From NCBI RefSeq assembly GCF_014639235.1, contig NZ_BMFU01000001.1:372001-436000 (forward strand): a DNA stretch of 64,000 nt, in the 5' to 3' direction. This document shows positions 24,761 to 33,668 of this stretch, piece by piece; position 1 is the first letter of the stretch; every line of letters starts with the position of its first letter. The translations under genes were made by a program, and so were the position numbers. The notes under the pieces are model-generated. The model was not told where the DNA came from. It did no database searches and was given only the letters and a program-made list of their open reading frames with translations. Source of the DNA: Paenibacillus silvae. Its GTDB lineage: Bacteria > Bacillota > Bacilli > Paenibacillales > Paenibacillaceae.

Positions 24761-25053
24761 GAGAATCTCCCCGCTTTCCTAGAATGTTTGTTTATTTGTT
24801 GTATTTCACTGATATAACGTAATTAAATTTTCAATAACATTCAATCATTATACCATAAAAAAACAAGAATCATAATTTACGGCCTTGCGTCCGATCAGGA
24901 GCTCCACGCTGCCGATTCATATGCGAAGCTCTGAATTATGTATCCTTGAACTATGAGAAAAGAGGCTTTTACTGGCTGGCATGAAAAGGCCATTACATTC
25001 ATTACACCAATCATTTCTCATTGAATCAGTAACATTCATGCTATTGTCACGAA
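24761..25053. other. Intergenic region between ispA and dxs, nothing recognised
   Basis: AT-rich stretch of 293 bases between two same-strand genes. No convincing hairpin, ORF with RBS or repeat is visible. It presumably contains the dxs promoter. Confidence 0.5.
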
Positions 25054-25959
25054 TTAATGATCACGACTCATCAAGTAATCAGCAATCTCCATTAAACGTG
25101 AAGCATCAGGTAGCTCCGCACGTTCAAGAGCATCCTTGGCTGATTGTGTGAGCGACTTCACTTCTGCAATAGAGGCTTCCATGCCGATAAAGTACGGATA
25201 GGTTACCTTCTGCTGGTTCACATCACTTTGTGTTTTTTTGCCCATCTTCTGCTCATCACCCGTCAGATCAAGAATATCATCCTGAATCTGGAATGCCAGG
25301 CCGAGATCACGTCCAAACACTCGCAGCGCTTCAAGCTGACCTTCTGTTGCCCCGCCGATACGCGCACCTGCAAGGAGTGAAAAGACAATCAGGTCTCCTG
25401 TTTTATGCAAATGAATGTACTGGAGCTGCGACAAATCGGTCATGCCCTGCTCGCCTTCCATATCGGCCACCTGACCACCGACCATACCTTTGGCTCCTGC
25501 AAGCTCTGCCAGGTCCTCTACAATGGACAATAAAGCATCAGGTCTCACTCCGCTTTGACGCCCCGTCTGAACAATACTGTAAAAAGCATGCGTCAACAGA
25601 GCATCTCCTGCAAGAATAGCTGTTGCCTCACCGAAAACTTTGTGATTCGTTAATTTTCCCCTGCGATAGTCATCATTATCCATAGCAGGCAGGTCATCGT
25701 GGATCAAGGAATACGTATGAACCATCTCCACGGCGCAGGCTGCCGGCATCGCAGCTTTACGCTCCGCACCGAAGGCTTCCGCCGCAGCAACGACCAGAAG
25801 AGGACGAAGGCGTTTGCCTCCGGCCATCAAAGAATACTGCATCGCTTCCGTCAGCGAACGCGGCACATCCCAGTGCTCAGGAACAATATGCTGTAGCGCC
25901 TCGGTAACTTCACCAGTAATCTCCTGAAGATATTCATCGAATGAAGCACGGTTACTCAT
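25054..25959 (-). CDS. ispA: Polyprenyl synthetase (geranyl/farnesyl diphosphate synthase)
   Basis: 301 residues. First Asp-rich motif DDLPAMDNDD (near 88) and second FQIQDDILDLTGD (near 220) bind Mg-diphosphate; GGKRLRP near the N-terminus is typical. Condenses IPP with allylic diphosphates, after the dxs-started MEP pathway. The ATG at 25959 overlaps the end of xseB by 8 bases; upstream in-frame starts would overlap xseB far more. Confidence 0.94.
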   Translation of the reverse strand: MSNRASFDEYLQEITGEVTEALQHIVPEHWDVPRSLTEAMQYSLMAGGKRLRPLLVVAAAEAFGAERKAAMPAACAVEMVHTYSLIHDDLPAMDNDDYRRGKLTNHKVFGEATAILAGDALLTHAFYSIVQTGRQSGVRPDALLSIVEDLAELAGAKGMVGGQVADMEGEQGMTDLSQLQYIHLHKTGDLIVFSLLAGARIGGATEGQLEALRVFGRDLGLAFQIQDDILDLTGDEQKMGKKTQSDVNQQKVTYPYFIGMEASIAEVKSLTQSAKDALERAELPDASRLMEIADYLMSRDH

Positions 25960-26209
25960 GAAGCTCACCGCTCTCATCATCCGCCGTACCAAAAGGCTTC
26001 TTGCGAAGCTCCCCATCTTCTTCTACGATCATCTCGATCTTGCGTTCCACTTGTTCGAGCTTCAGACCACACAACTGGGACAGTTTCATCCCACGCTGAA
26101 ACAGATCAATTGCCTGCTCAAGAGGAACATCCCCATGCTCCAACTGACCCACGATGTCTTCCAACGCTGCCATTGCCTCTTCAAAATTCAGTTCCGGTTC
26201 ATTTGCCAT
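25952..26209 (-). CDS. xseB: Exodeoxyribonuclease VII small subunit
   Basis: 85 residues, normal for XseB. The conserved core is NFEEAMAALEDIVGQLEHGDVPLEQAIDLFQRGMKLSQLC. Partner of XseA in single-strand DNA degradation. Its start overlaps the 3' end of xseA by 11 bases and its end overlaps ispA, indicating tight translational coupling. Confidence 0.95.
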   Translation of the reverse strand: MANEPELNFEEAMAALEDIVGQLEHGDVPLEQAIDLFQRGMKLSQLCGLKLEQVERKIEMIVEEDGELRKKPFGTADDESGELHE

Positions 26210-27569
26210 GGATGTTGTCGTCCTCCTTCATTCCCCAAACCTGACAGTCGAGCTGCCCGTCCGCTAATTTAATCTTAACCGAATCTCCCGGCTGCACATC
26301 TTTTAAAGATTTGACCAATCGCTGCTCATGCTCGTCATACACAAGACTATAACCGCGAGACATTACTTTCAAAGGGCTCAGTGCATCAAGATGCCGAACG
26401 GATGATTTCCATTGCTGCTGCTTGCTGCGTGTGATCGATCTCATCGCCAGTTCAAGCTGTTTGCGCGCTGCCGCATGATCGCGACGCGCTGAATTCACCT
26501 GTTCCCGAGGATTAAAACGCTGTAGCGCTGCACGCAGGCGTTCCTGCTTCTCCACGGTCCACCTCATGCGTGTATCCACACTGCGCTGCAAGCGCTGCTG
26601 CAGCATATCCAGACGCTCCGTGTGCTGCATTAACGTCCTGCGCGGATGCACCAGCACTGGAGAGCGCTGCAAGCGAGTCAGCCGTTCCCTATGATATACA
26701 GCACGCTGCTTTAGACTATTTTGCAGTTGCCGCTGTCTCTGAGCGATCTGTTCCAGCAGCTCTGCCCGATTCGGTACAGCGAGCTCCGCTGCCGCCGTGG
26801 GTGTCGCAGCGCGTAAATCCGCGGCAAAGTCTGCAATGGTGAAGTCCGTTTCATGCCCGACCGCCGAGATGACCGGAATGGAAGAAGCAGCGATGGCGCG
26901 AGCAACCATCTCTTCGTTGAACGCCCACAGCTCCTCCAGTGATCCGCCGCCCCGTCCTACAATCAGCACATCTGCTTCCTTCATAAAGTTCAAGCTCTGA
27001 ATCGCTTTGACAATGGAAGGTGCGGCGCCCTTTCCTTGAACAAGCACGGGGTATAACACCACTCTCGCAGACGGGTATCTCCGCTGGAGTGTAATCATGA
27101 TATCACGTACAGCCGCACCTGTAGGCGAAGTGACAACACCGATCGTCTGCGGGTAGCGCGGAATAGGCCTTTTACGAGCAGCAGCAAAAAGCCCTTCCTC
27201 ATCCAGCTTTTTTTTCAGCTGCTCATAAGCCAGATACAGACTGCCTATGCCATCCGGCTGCATATGTGTGGCGTAGAACTGGTACTGGCCATCCCGTTCA
27301 TATACCGAAACATTACCACGTGCAATAACCCTTGCACCCTCCTTCGGTACAAAGGGCAATCGCTGATTATGAGAAGCAAACATAATCGATTTGATTCGGC
27401 TGTCCTTATCCTTCAACGTAAAATACATGTGGCCGCTGGAGTGATGCGTGAAATTGGAAATCTCTCCGCGCAGCCAGACGTCCGACAGAACCTGATCCGA
27501 TTCCAGCTTCATTCGAATATAACGGTTCAGGTCCTTGATGGAATAAATTTTCTGCTCTGCCACAGACAA
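26199..27569 (-). CDS. xseA: Exodeoxyribonuclease VII large subunit
   Basis: 456 residues. N-terminal OB-fold (SDVWLRGEISNFTHHSSGHMYFTLKD), catalytic region with GVVTSPTGAAVRDI and GRGGGSLEELWAFNEE, followed by a long Arg/Gln-rich coiled coil and a C-terminal strand domain. Start is a TTG (27569) 4 bases after the folD stop, or a GTG two codons later. The weak RBS suggests coupling to folD translation. Confidence 0.95.
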   Translation of the reverse strand: MSVAEQKIYSIKDLNRYIRMKLESDQVLSDVWLRGEISNFTHHSSGHMYFTLKDKDSRIKSIMFASHNQRLPFVPKEGARVIARGNVSVYERDGQYQFYATHMQPDGIGSLYLAYEQLKKKLDEEGLFAAARKRPIPRYPQTIGVVTSPTGAAVRDIMITLQRRYPSARVVLYPVLVQGKGAAPSIVKAIQSLNFMKEADVLIVGRGGGSLEELWAFNEEMVARAIAASSIPVISAVGHETDFTIADFAADLRAATPTAAAELAVPNRAELLEQIAQRQRQLQNSLKQRAVYHRERLTRLQRSPVLVHPRRTLMQHTERLDMLQQRLQRSVDTRMRWTVEKQERLRAALQRFNPREQVNSARRDHAAARKQLELAMRSITRSKQQQWKSSVRHLDALSPLKVMSRGYSLVYDEHEQRLVKSLKDVQPGDSVKIKLADGQLDCQVWGMKEDDNIHGK

Positions 27570-27573
27570 ATAC

Positions 27574-28431
27574 CTAAGCCAGTCCGTGAGCGCGTTTGGC
27601 CGCGATCAGCGTGTTCTGCATCAGCATCGTAATCGTCATTGGGCCAACGCCGCCAGGGACAGGTGTAATTGGGCCAGAGACCTCTTTAACACTTTCAAAG
27701 TCTACATCACCTGCGAGTTTTCCATTATCCAACCGATTCATACCGACATCAATGACTACTGCACCCGGTTTAACGTATTCCGCGTCAACAAAGTTCGCTC
27801 GACCGATAGCAACAACAAGAATGTCAGCCTGACGTGTAATCTCTTTCATGTTGGCTGTTCTGGAATGGCACATCGTTACCGTTGCGTTCTCACGCTGCAA
27901 GAGCAGAGATACCGGCTTGCCGACAATGTTGCTGCGACCGATTACGACCGCATGTTTACCAGACATTTCAATTCCAGTGCGTTTGATCAGTTCGATCACA
28001 CCAGCCGGAGTGCATGGCAACAAGCTGTCATCACCGATGACCAGATTACCAACATTAACAGGGTGGAAGCCGTCTACATCTTTCTCTACAGCGATCGCAT
28101 CAATGACTGCCTTTTCCTCGATGTGTCCCGGGAGCGGGAGCTGTACCAGAATCCCATTAATGGATTCCTGTTTGTTAAGCTTGTCCACCAGAGCAAGCAA
28201 ATCCGCTTGAGACGTGCTCGCATCCAAACGATGCACTTCGGAATAAAAACCGAGGTCATGACATGCTTTTTCCTTGTTGCGAACATACACCTGAGATGCC
28301 GGATCTTCACCAACGAGCACAACTGCCAGACCAGGTACTACCCCCTGTTCGCTAAGCCGTTTCACTTCTGCCGTCATGCTTGCGCGGAGCTCTTGGGATA
28401 CTTCTTTGCCGTTAATAATAGATGCTGTCAT
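27574..28431 (-). CDS. folD: Methylenetetrahydrofolate dehydrogenase/cyclohydrolase
   Basis: Bifunctional one-carbon enzyme. 285 residues. The substrate motif YVRNKEKACHDLGF contains the catalytic Lys. NGILVQLPLPGHI, the NADP-binding GRSNIVGKP and the C-terminal PGGVGPMTITMLMQNTL are all intact. GGGGAG lies upstream of the ATG. Conserved position between nusB and xseA. Confidence 0.96.
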   Translation of the reverse strand: MTASIINGKEVSQELRASMTAEVKRLSEQGVVPGLAVVLVGEDPASQVYVRNKEKACHDLGFYSEVHRLDASTSQADLLALVDKLNKQESINGILVQLPLPGHIEEKAVIDAIAVEKDVDGFHPVNVGNLVIGDDSLLPCTPAGVIELIKRTGIEMSGKHAVVIGRSNIVGKPVSLLLQRENATVTMCHSRTANMKEITRQADILVVAIGRANFVDAEYVKPGAVVIDVGMNRLDNGKLAGDVDFESVKEVSGPITPVPGGVGPMTITMLMQNTLIAAKRAHGLA

Positions 28432-28526
28432 TGTACTCTCTCCCCTATATGAACATATATTAGATAAAACGATCTGGATGTAATCTCAAAAGAAAGCTGG
28501 CCTGCCTGTTCTGTTCCGAACGCTGG

Positions 28527-28979
28527 TCAGGATAATTTCTGCTTGATGCTGTCTACTTCCTGAATCATACGGCCCAGCACACCATTAACAAACTTGCCAG
28601 ACTCGTCCGTACCAAAATACTTGGACAGTTCAATCGCCTCGTTGACGGAAACTTTCGCCGGAACATCATCACGGAATACCATCTCATATGCAGACAAACG
28701 CAAAATTTGACGATCTACACGCGACAAACGGCTGAGCTGCCAGCCTTTCAAATAATCAACCAGCAAACCGTCAATGGCTTCCTTATGACTCCATGTGCCC
28801 TGAACCATCTCGGTAACGTAACTGCGCATCACTTCTTCATCACGAATAACAACTTCCGTTTCATTATCTTCAGCCGCTTCATTAATGAGCATATTTACCG
28901 CTTCAGCTGCACTCACTTCATTCATTTCCATCTGGTACAGACTTTGTACTGCGATTTCCCTAGCCAAACGTCTTTTCAT
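28527..28979 (-). CDS. nusB: Transcription antitermination factor NusB
   Basis: 150 residues, all-helical NusB fold. The N-terminal RNA-binding basic start is RRLAREIAVQSLYQMEMNEV; the C-terminal signature is VPAKVSVNEAIELSKYFGTDESGKFVNGVLG. Acts with NusE/S10 at boxA for rRNA antitermination. GGAGG 7 bases before the ATG. Confidence 0.96.
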   Translation of the reverse strand: MKRRLAREIAVQSLYQMEMNEVSAAEAVNMLINEAAEDNETEVVIRDEEVMRSYVTEMVQGTWSHKEAIDGLLVDYLKGWQLSRLSRVDRQILRLSAYEMVFRDDVPAKVSVNEAIELSKYFGTDESGKFVNGVLGRMIQEVDSIKQKLS

Positions 28980-29103
28980 GTCCTGCCTCCTGCAGCGCTC
29001 CTCTCAGAGCGTCATCATGCTTATTTTAAATACAAGGCACCATTAGCTCCCCTATTCAAAGGATACCCATGGTACTTCGCTTCTACTTGCGCTCTTTTCT
29101 CAC

Positions 29104-29183
29104 AAAAAAACCTGCAAAACGTTTCCGCCGAAAATCGGGCAACTCAAACTAAAGTTCTATTTTCGGAAGAAACATATTGCAGG
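29104..29183 (-). terminator. Long terminator of the asp23-amaP operon
   Basis: An inverted repeat of about 24 bp per arm: CCTGCAA...GTTTCC.CCGAAAAT at 29111-29133 with ATTTTCGG...GAAAC..TTGCAGG up to 29183. Seven A residues at 29104-29110 give a U tract on the minus strand. Confidence 0.85.
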
Positions 29184-29194
29184 GCTCAGACAGG

Positions 29195-29428
29195 TTATTT
29201 GAACGGACGCCAGCGATCCCCAAGCCATTGTCGCAATTCCCCCCAGGGAATAAACGAGCCCAGCTTCGCATCGCTTCGTCTGCCAAACGTATAACCGGTG
29301 AACACCAAGAGTGCAAAGAACAACATATCCCAAAAACCGATCCAAACATAAAGAAATCCTAACAAAATACCAAAAGCAACGCCAAGAATGCGGCCCTTGT
29401 AATTATCCCAAATCTCTTTCCACAACAT
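29195..29428 (-). CDS. DUF2273 family small membrane protein
   Basis: 77 residues with two adjacent membrane segments (RILGVAFGILLGFLYVWIGF and DMLFFALLVFTGYTFG). The family is usually found with Asp23/AmaP envelope-stress proteins, as here. Last gene of the asp23-amaP-DUF2273 set, 14 bases after amaP. Function unknown; probably part of the membrane anchor. Confidence 0.85.
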   Translation of the reverse strand: MLWKEIWDNYKGRILGVAFGILLGFLYVWIGFWDMLFFALLVFTGYTFGRRSDAKLGSFIPWGELRQWLGDRWRPFK

Positions 29429-29442
29429 CAGTGAAACTCACC

Positions 29443-29982
29443 TCATTCCACGCGACTCTTGTAGTTAGGCGACTGGGTTACATTAGCAATATATACGGTG
29501 ACAAAAGAAACCGGAATGCCCGTAATCTCTTGCACATGATCGTGTATTGCCTTTTGCAGATCCGTTGTCAGCGCTGGAATAGGTGTCTCACCATCCACAA
29601 CGGCCCGAATCTTGATCTCCAGTCCTGACTCCACCACGCGAATACGCGCTTTGACGTCACGTACGCCACGGAAACGGGTAGTTGCCTTCAAACAGAGGTT
29701 TTCAATCGTCTCCATTGAAATTTGCACATCCCCGAACTCGGTACGCTGATCCACAGACGGCAGCGAGCCGCGCTCACGCCGAATCGAGATGTAGAAAAAA
29801 CGCAAACTCAGGACAAACAAAATCGCTGCTGCGACAATCGAGGCCACAATCACGTTTTGTTCCTGCTGGTAATTCAATTCGTATGGCAGCACACCGCTAA
29901 TCAGTAAAATGACCGCCGCCGATATTGCTCCTACGCTTATGCTGTATATAAACAACAGAAGCCGATCCAGTATTTTAGCCAC
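29443..29982 (-). CDS. amaP: Alkaline shock response membrane anchor protein AmaP
   Basis: 179 residues. Two N-terminal membrane helices (LLLFIYSISVGAISAAVILLISG and VIVASIVAAAILFVLSLRFFYI) precede a cytoplasmic Asp23-like domain (ISMETIENLCLKATTRFRGVRDVKARIRVVESGLEIKIRAVV). Anchors Asp23 at the membrane. A GTG at 29982 is preferred, since GGAGG lies 10 bases upstream; the GTG at 29991 is only 2 bases from it. Confidence 0.9.
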   Translation of the reverse strand: MAKILDRLLLFIYSISVGAISAAVILLISGVLPYELNYQQEQNVIVASIVAAAILFVLSLRFFYISIRRERGSLPSVDQRTEFGDVQISMETIENLCLKATTRFRGVRDVKARIRVVESGLEIKIRAVVDGETPIPALTTDLQKAIHDHVQEITGIPVSFVTVYIANVTQSPNYKSRVE

Positions 29983-30093
29983 GAACTGCACAGCCTCCCT
30001 TGCTCACTCACATTGCTAAACCTGCTGTAGAGTAGGACAAGCATAGCCTTGTCCAGCCAAAGCAGAATTCAAGACCTGTCCAAGACGGGGTAA

Positions 30094-30115
30094 CCCCCGG
30101 CAAGGGTGCCGGGGG
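30094..30115. repeat. GC-rich hairpin between asp23 and amaP
   Basis: CCCCCGGC (30094-30101), loop AAGGGT, GCCGGGGG (30108-30115). No T tract on the minus strand, so more likely an mRNA processing or stabilising stem, or a partial attenuator, in the operon transcript. Confidence 0.6.
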
Positions 30116-30128
30116 AATCTGTCTCTTT

Positions 30129-30539
30129 TTATTTTACACGCTGCGTGTTCAGGTCAACTTCTTCCACTTTTTCAGGGTTCTTGAACTGAACGTCATGAAT
30201 ATGCACATTCACTTCATTCACGCTAAGACCCGTCATATTCTCAATGGAACGCTTCACGTTTTGTTGAATTTCAGTTGCAACCTGCGGCAGACGGTATCCA
30301 TATTCGATAATTACGGAAACATCGACTGCGGCTTCGCGTTGGCCTACTTCAACCTTAACCCCTTTGGACAGGTTTTTACGGCCCAGCAGCTCCGCGAATC
30401 CGCCAGCGAATCCACCGCTCATGCCTGCAACACCTTTCACTTCCACTGTTGCTAGTCCAGCGATCACTTCAATAACTTCAGGTGCGATCTGGATTTCACC
30501 GATATCCGTACGTTCAAATTCAGTCGGTAGTGTACTCAT
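30129..30539 (-). CDS. Asp23/Gls24 family envelope stress protein (YqhY-like)
   Basis: 136 residues, single Asp23 domain: GEIQIAPEVIEVIAGLATVEVKGVAGMSGGFAGGFAELLGRKNLSKGVKVEVG and VSVIIEYGYRLPQVATEIQQNVKRSIENMTGLSVNEVNVHIHDV. B. subtilis YqhY, at the same place after accC, is linked to acetyl-CoA carboxylase control. Here it has its own promoter and a structured leader, and is followed by AmaP and DUF2273. Confidence 0.93.
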   Translation of the reverse strand: MSTLPTEFERTDIGEIQIAPEVIEVIAGLATVEVKGVAGMSGGFAGGFAELLGRKNLSKGVKVEVGQREAAVDVSVIIEYGYRLPQVATEIQQNVKRSIENMTGLSVNEVNVHIHDVQFKNPEKVEEVDLNTQRVK

Positions 30540-30608
30540 AAATGTTTAACACACCTTTCGCGAGATAAGTTTGCGGCCATCCGTCAGGGCGCCGGTTCAT
30601 ATTCATCA

Positions 30609-30684
30609 GTTCCAGAACCCTTCCGGTCCGGCTTTACCGGAACTCCTGCAGCCTTCCGCGAATGCGGGCTTATCCTGTGCAGGA
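30609..30684 (-). promoter_or_regulatory. Structured 5' leader of the asp23 gene
   Basis: Between the promoter (30708-30736) and the start codon (30539), two strong hairpins occur. One is TCCTGCA (30644-30650) / TGCAGGA (30678-30684) with an inner CCGCG/CGCGG-type stem. The other is GTTCC/GGAAC (30609-30613, 30639-30643) enclosing TTCCGG/CCGGAA. About 160 bases of untranslated RNA with no known riboswitch recognised. Confidence 0.6.
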
Positions 30685-30707
30685 GACATGCGCTCTTATT
30701 ATTACAT

Positions 30708-30736
30708 ACTATATCATTTGAGCTGGTTTATGACAA
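30708..30736 (-). promoter_or_regulatory. Sigma-A-like promoter of the asp23 operon
   Basis: Minus strand TTGTCA (30736-30731), 17-base spacer, TATAGT (30713-30708). It lies just after the accC stop codon, so asp23 can be expressed apart from accBC. Confidence 0.75.
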
Positions 30737-30754
30737 ACAAGCCCAATATGACTG

Positions 30755-32098
30755 TTAAATCTCGTTTTCCTCAAGAAATTTAATATCGAAATCTCCGCGA
30801 ATAAACGTTGGATGATCCAGCAGTTTTTGATGGAACGGGATCGTGGTGGAGATGCCTTCGATCGCAAACTCTGCCAGTGCACGCTTCATCTTGGCAATAG
30901 CCTCTTCTCTGGTTGCTCCCCATACAATCAGCTTCGCAATCATGGAGTCATAGAAAGGCGAGATCGTATACCCGGGATATGCTGCACTATCTACACGAAC
31001 ACCAGGACCACCTGGCGCAAGATAGAATCCGATTTTACCAGGTGAAGGCATGAAATTACGCTCAGGATCTTCTGCATTAACCCGGCACTCGATAGACCAG
31101 CCGTTAATAACAACGTCTTCCTGACGGAAAGAAAGCGGATTGCCTTCCGCCACAGAGATCATTTCACGGATCAAGTCAACGCCCGTTACCATCTCGGTTA
31201 CAGGGTGTTCCACCTGAATACGTGTATTCATCTCCATGAAGTAGAACTCTCCAGTTGGACTGAGCAGGAATTCCAGCGTACCCGCACCGGAATAATTGAC
31301 AGCAAGCGCCGCACGGACAGCTGCTTCTCCCATCAGTGTACGCACTTCCTCATTCAGCACAGGACATGGTGCTTCTTCCACGAGCTTCTGACGACGGCGC
31401 TGAACCGAGCAGTCACGTTCGCCAAGATGCACGGCATTGCCATGTTTGTCGGCCATGATTTGAATCTCGACGTGTTTCATGCCTGTCAGGAATTTCTCCA
31501 GATATACTCCGGCATTGCCAAATGCCTTCTGAGCTTCCTGCTGAGCAGCCGTGATCTGTTTCACCAGTTCTTCCTCGTCTTCAGCAATACGAATGCCTTT
31601 ACCTCCGCCACCTGCGGTAGCTTTGATAATAACAGGATAACCGATATCCCGGCCGATCATAATCGCTTCTTCCGTTGTTTCAACGAGACCATCCGAGCCA
31701 GGGATAACAGGTACGCCTGCATCCTTCATCGTCTGCTTCGCAACCGCCTTGTCCCCCATCTTCGTGATCGCTTCCGGTGATGGACCGATGAATGTAATGT
31801 TGCAGGAACCACAGATTTCTGCAAAGTCAGCATTCTCCGCCAAAAAGCCGTAACCCGGATGGATGGCATCACATTCCGTTAACGTAGCTACGCTCATCAG
31901 GTTAGTGAAATTAAGATAGCTGTCCTTGGACAGCGTTGGTCCAATACAGTAAGCCTCATCTGCCAGACGGACATGCAGGGAATCCTTGTCTGCTTCCGAG
32001 TAGACAGCTACTGTCGATATGCCGAGTTCGCGGCACGCACGAATAATTCGTACAGCAATCTCTCCGCGATTGGCAATCAATATTTTATGAAATTTCAT
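30755..32098 (-). CDS. accC: Acetyl-CoA carboxylase biotin carboxylase subunit
   Basis: 447 residues, normal for AccC. ATP-grasp enzyme that carboxylates biotin on AccB in the first step of fatty-acid synthesis. Motifs: KILIANRGEIAVRIIRACRELG at the N-terminus, the Gly-rich ATP loop ATAGGGGKGIRIA, RDCSVQRRRQKLVEEAPCP and the catalytic EMNTRIQVEHPVTEMVTGVDL. AAGGAGG precedes the ATG. 56 bases after accB. Confidence 0.97.
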   Translation of the reverse strand: MKFHKILIANRGEIAVRIIRACRELGISTVAVYSEADKDSLHVRLADEAYCIGPTLSKDSYLNFTNLMSVATLTECDAIHPGYGFLAENADFAEICGSCNITFIGPSPEAITKMGDKAVAKQTMKDAGVPVIPGSDGLVETTEEAIMIGRDIGYPVIIKATAGGGGKGIRIAEDEEELVKQITAAQQEAQKAFGNAGVYLEKFLTGMKHVEIQIMADKHGNAVHLGERDCSVQRRRQKLVEEAPCPVLNEEVRTLMGEAAVRAALAVNYSGAGTLEFLLSPTGEFYFMEMNTRIQVEHPVTEMVTGVDLIREMISVAEGNPLSFRQEDVVINGWSIECRVNAEDPERNFMPSPGKIGFYLAPGGPGVRVDSAAYPGYTISPFYDSMIAKLIVWGATREEAIAKMKRALAEFAIEGISTTIPFHQKLLDHPTFIRGDFDIKFLEENEI

Positions 32099-32154
32099 TT
32101 GGTTATTGTCCTCCTTCGAAGCTCATGCGGCTGCTGTTCGCCCGTTATAACAGG

Positions 32155-32631
32155 TTATTCCGGTTTTACCAGGAACAGAGGTTGTCCATACTCGACAAGC
32201 TGTCCATTCTCAACCAGCACTTCAACGATTTGTCCCTTGATGTCAGCATCAAGCTCGTTCATCAGCTTCATTGCCTCGATGATGCATACCGTTGTTTTCT
32301 CAACAACTTTATCACCCACGCTTACAAAAGGACCTGCTTCCGGTGAAGAGGCTCTGTAAAACGTACCCACCATCGGAGATACAATTTTATGTAAATGACT
32401 TGTTGTATCGACTTGCGGAGCAGGCTCGCTCACAACTGCTGCAGGCTGTACCTGTTGCTGAGGAGCAGCGATCACTTGCGGCTGAATTGCAGCAGCTTGC
32501 ACAACCTCCGTTTTGCCTGGCTTACGGATCGATAGACGTGATCCTTCATTTTCAATTTCCAATTCCTGAACGGAACTTTCATCCACCAATTTAATCAATT
32601 CTTTAATTTCGCTTAGTTTGAACATTTCCAT
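32155..32631 (-). CDS. accB: Biotin carboxyl carrier protein
   Basis: 158 residues. The N-terminal segment is MEMFKLSEIKELIKLVDESS, followed by a Pro/Ala/Gln/Val-rich linker (about 45-80) and a biotinyl domain with EAMKLMNELDA, where the Lys is biotinylated. Transfers CO2 from AccC to the carboxyltransferase. Conserved accB-accC pair following spoIIIAH. Confidence 0.97.
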   Translation of the reverse strand: MEMFKLSEIKELIKLVDESSVQELEIENEGSRLSIRKPGKTEVVQAAAIQPQVIAAPQQQVQPAAVVSEPAPQVDTTSHLHKIVSPMVGTFYRASSPEAGPFVSVGDKVVEKTTVCIIEAMKLMNELDADIKGQIVEVLVENGQLVEYGQPLFLVKPE

Positions 32632-32702
32632 TATTCACTCCTTCGGCATCATGCCAGTCTCACGAGGACGGTCATATGGCTTTATGTATTATATCATAAT
32701 CA

Positions 32703-32747
32703 TTAAAAATGGAAAGAGCCCGAGAGTCGAACGAACTCCCGGTGCCC
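32703..32747 (-). terminator. Terminator of the spoIIIA operon
   Basis: Minus strand GGGCACCGGGAGT-TCGTTCG-ACTCTCGGGCTC stem followed by TTTCCATTTTTAATG, 15 bases after the spoIIIAH stop. Confidence 0.7.
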
Positions 32748-32762
32748 TTATCACATTACTGA

Positions 32763-33593
32763 TTATTGTTCCGTGACATATTGCACACTGATTTTATTTT
32801 GCGATACAGACAGTTCTTTCATGACCAGATCAACGATCGAAACCGCTTGTTTTACGTCCAGCTTGTCACTTAACACGACCACTTTGTACTTGTCAGCCTC
32901 CTCCTGCACGATGGCATTGGCATACTGCTGGGACAAGGTTTCCTCGATACCTGTAATTTTGGCCTGCTTATCTTCAAGTGCCCGAATTTGCTCGGTTGCC
33001 TTGGCATTTTCCTCCGGTGTTTTGCTTAAATCACCCGCCACCGTTGCCAGTTCCTCATACTTGCGATTGTTGCTTTCCTCACGCTGCCACTGGTAATTCT
33101 GGAATTGACTGCTGGCCGATACTGCCGTATTTTGCTGTTCCATCTCTTTGAGTACTTCCTCATCGGTCTTGGCTGCATTACCCTCTGTTTTACCTTCTGT
33201 TTCAGGTGTCGCAGTCGTGCCTTTTTCCTCAGTTGCTTCCGATTTTTTGCCGCTCTCCCCTTCAGCAGCCCCCTGCTCTCCTGCTGGTGCTTTCTCCGTA
33301 TTCCCTGATTCCTTCCCCTCTGCACTCGCCGCGTTGTCAGCCGGATCTGCTGCCCCAGCATCATCAGCAACCTGTCCGCCATTCACAACCTCGTTGATGA
33401 CAAGTCCTTCTGTAGGGTCCATAATTCCAGCTGTCTCTTTCGCTTCCCCTTGCTTCATGCCATCCACTTGCTGGCTGTCAGCCACGGGTGGGTTTACAGG
33501 CCCTGAATCTTCAGTAAAGAGATAGTATGCGGACAAAATAACCATCAGACTCAGCATGGAGACAAGCCATATTGTTTGACGTTTGTTATTCAT
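32763..33593 (-). CDS. spoIIIAH: Stage III sporulation protein AH
   Basis: 276 residues. Mother-cell membrane protein that binds SpoIIQ to form the mother-cell/forespore channel. One TM segment (IWLVSMLSLMVILSAYYLF, about 8-26). A long low-complexity Ala/Glu/Gly/Thr/Lys region covers about 30-145, then a YscJ-like ring domain in the C-terminal part (FQNYQWQREESNNRKYEELATVAG ... YKVVVLSDKLDVKQAVSIVDLVMKELSVS). Longer than the B. subtilis protein (about 218) because of the linker. Last gene of the operon. Confidence 0.95.
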   Translation of the reverse strand: MNNKRQTIWLVSMLSLMVILSAYYLFTEDSGPVNPPVADSQQVDGMKQGEAKETAGIMDPTEGLVINEVVNGGQVADDAGAADPADNAASAEGKESGNTEKAPAGEQGAAEGESGKKSEATEEKGTTATPETEGKTEGNAAKTDEEVLKEMEQQNTAVSASSQFQNYQWQREESNNRKYEELATVAGDLSKTPEENAKATEQIRALEDKQAKITGIEETLSQQYANAIVQEEADKYKVVVLSDKLDVKQAVSIVDLVMKELSVSQNKISVQYVTEQ

Positions 33594-33668
33594 TTAGAAC
33601 ATCCTCCTCAAAATAGGGTTGATTCTGGCGGATCGAGCTTCTGTCTTGCAACTCATAGATGAATGATT

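Noticed and set aside
27586..28452. Long plus-strand open frame (288 codons) opposite folD
   Set aside because: Mirror frame of a well-conserved gene; no RBS, low-complexity composition and no recognisable domain.
31205..31780. Plus-strand open frame of 191 codons opposite accC
   Set aside because: Antisense shadow of the ATP-grasp domain with no supporting signals.
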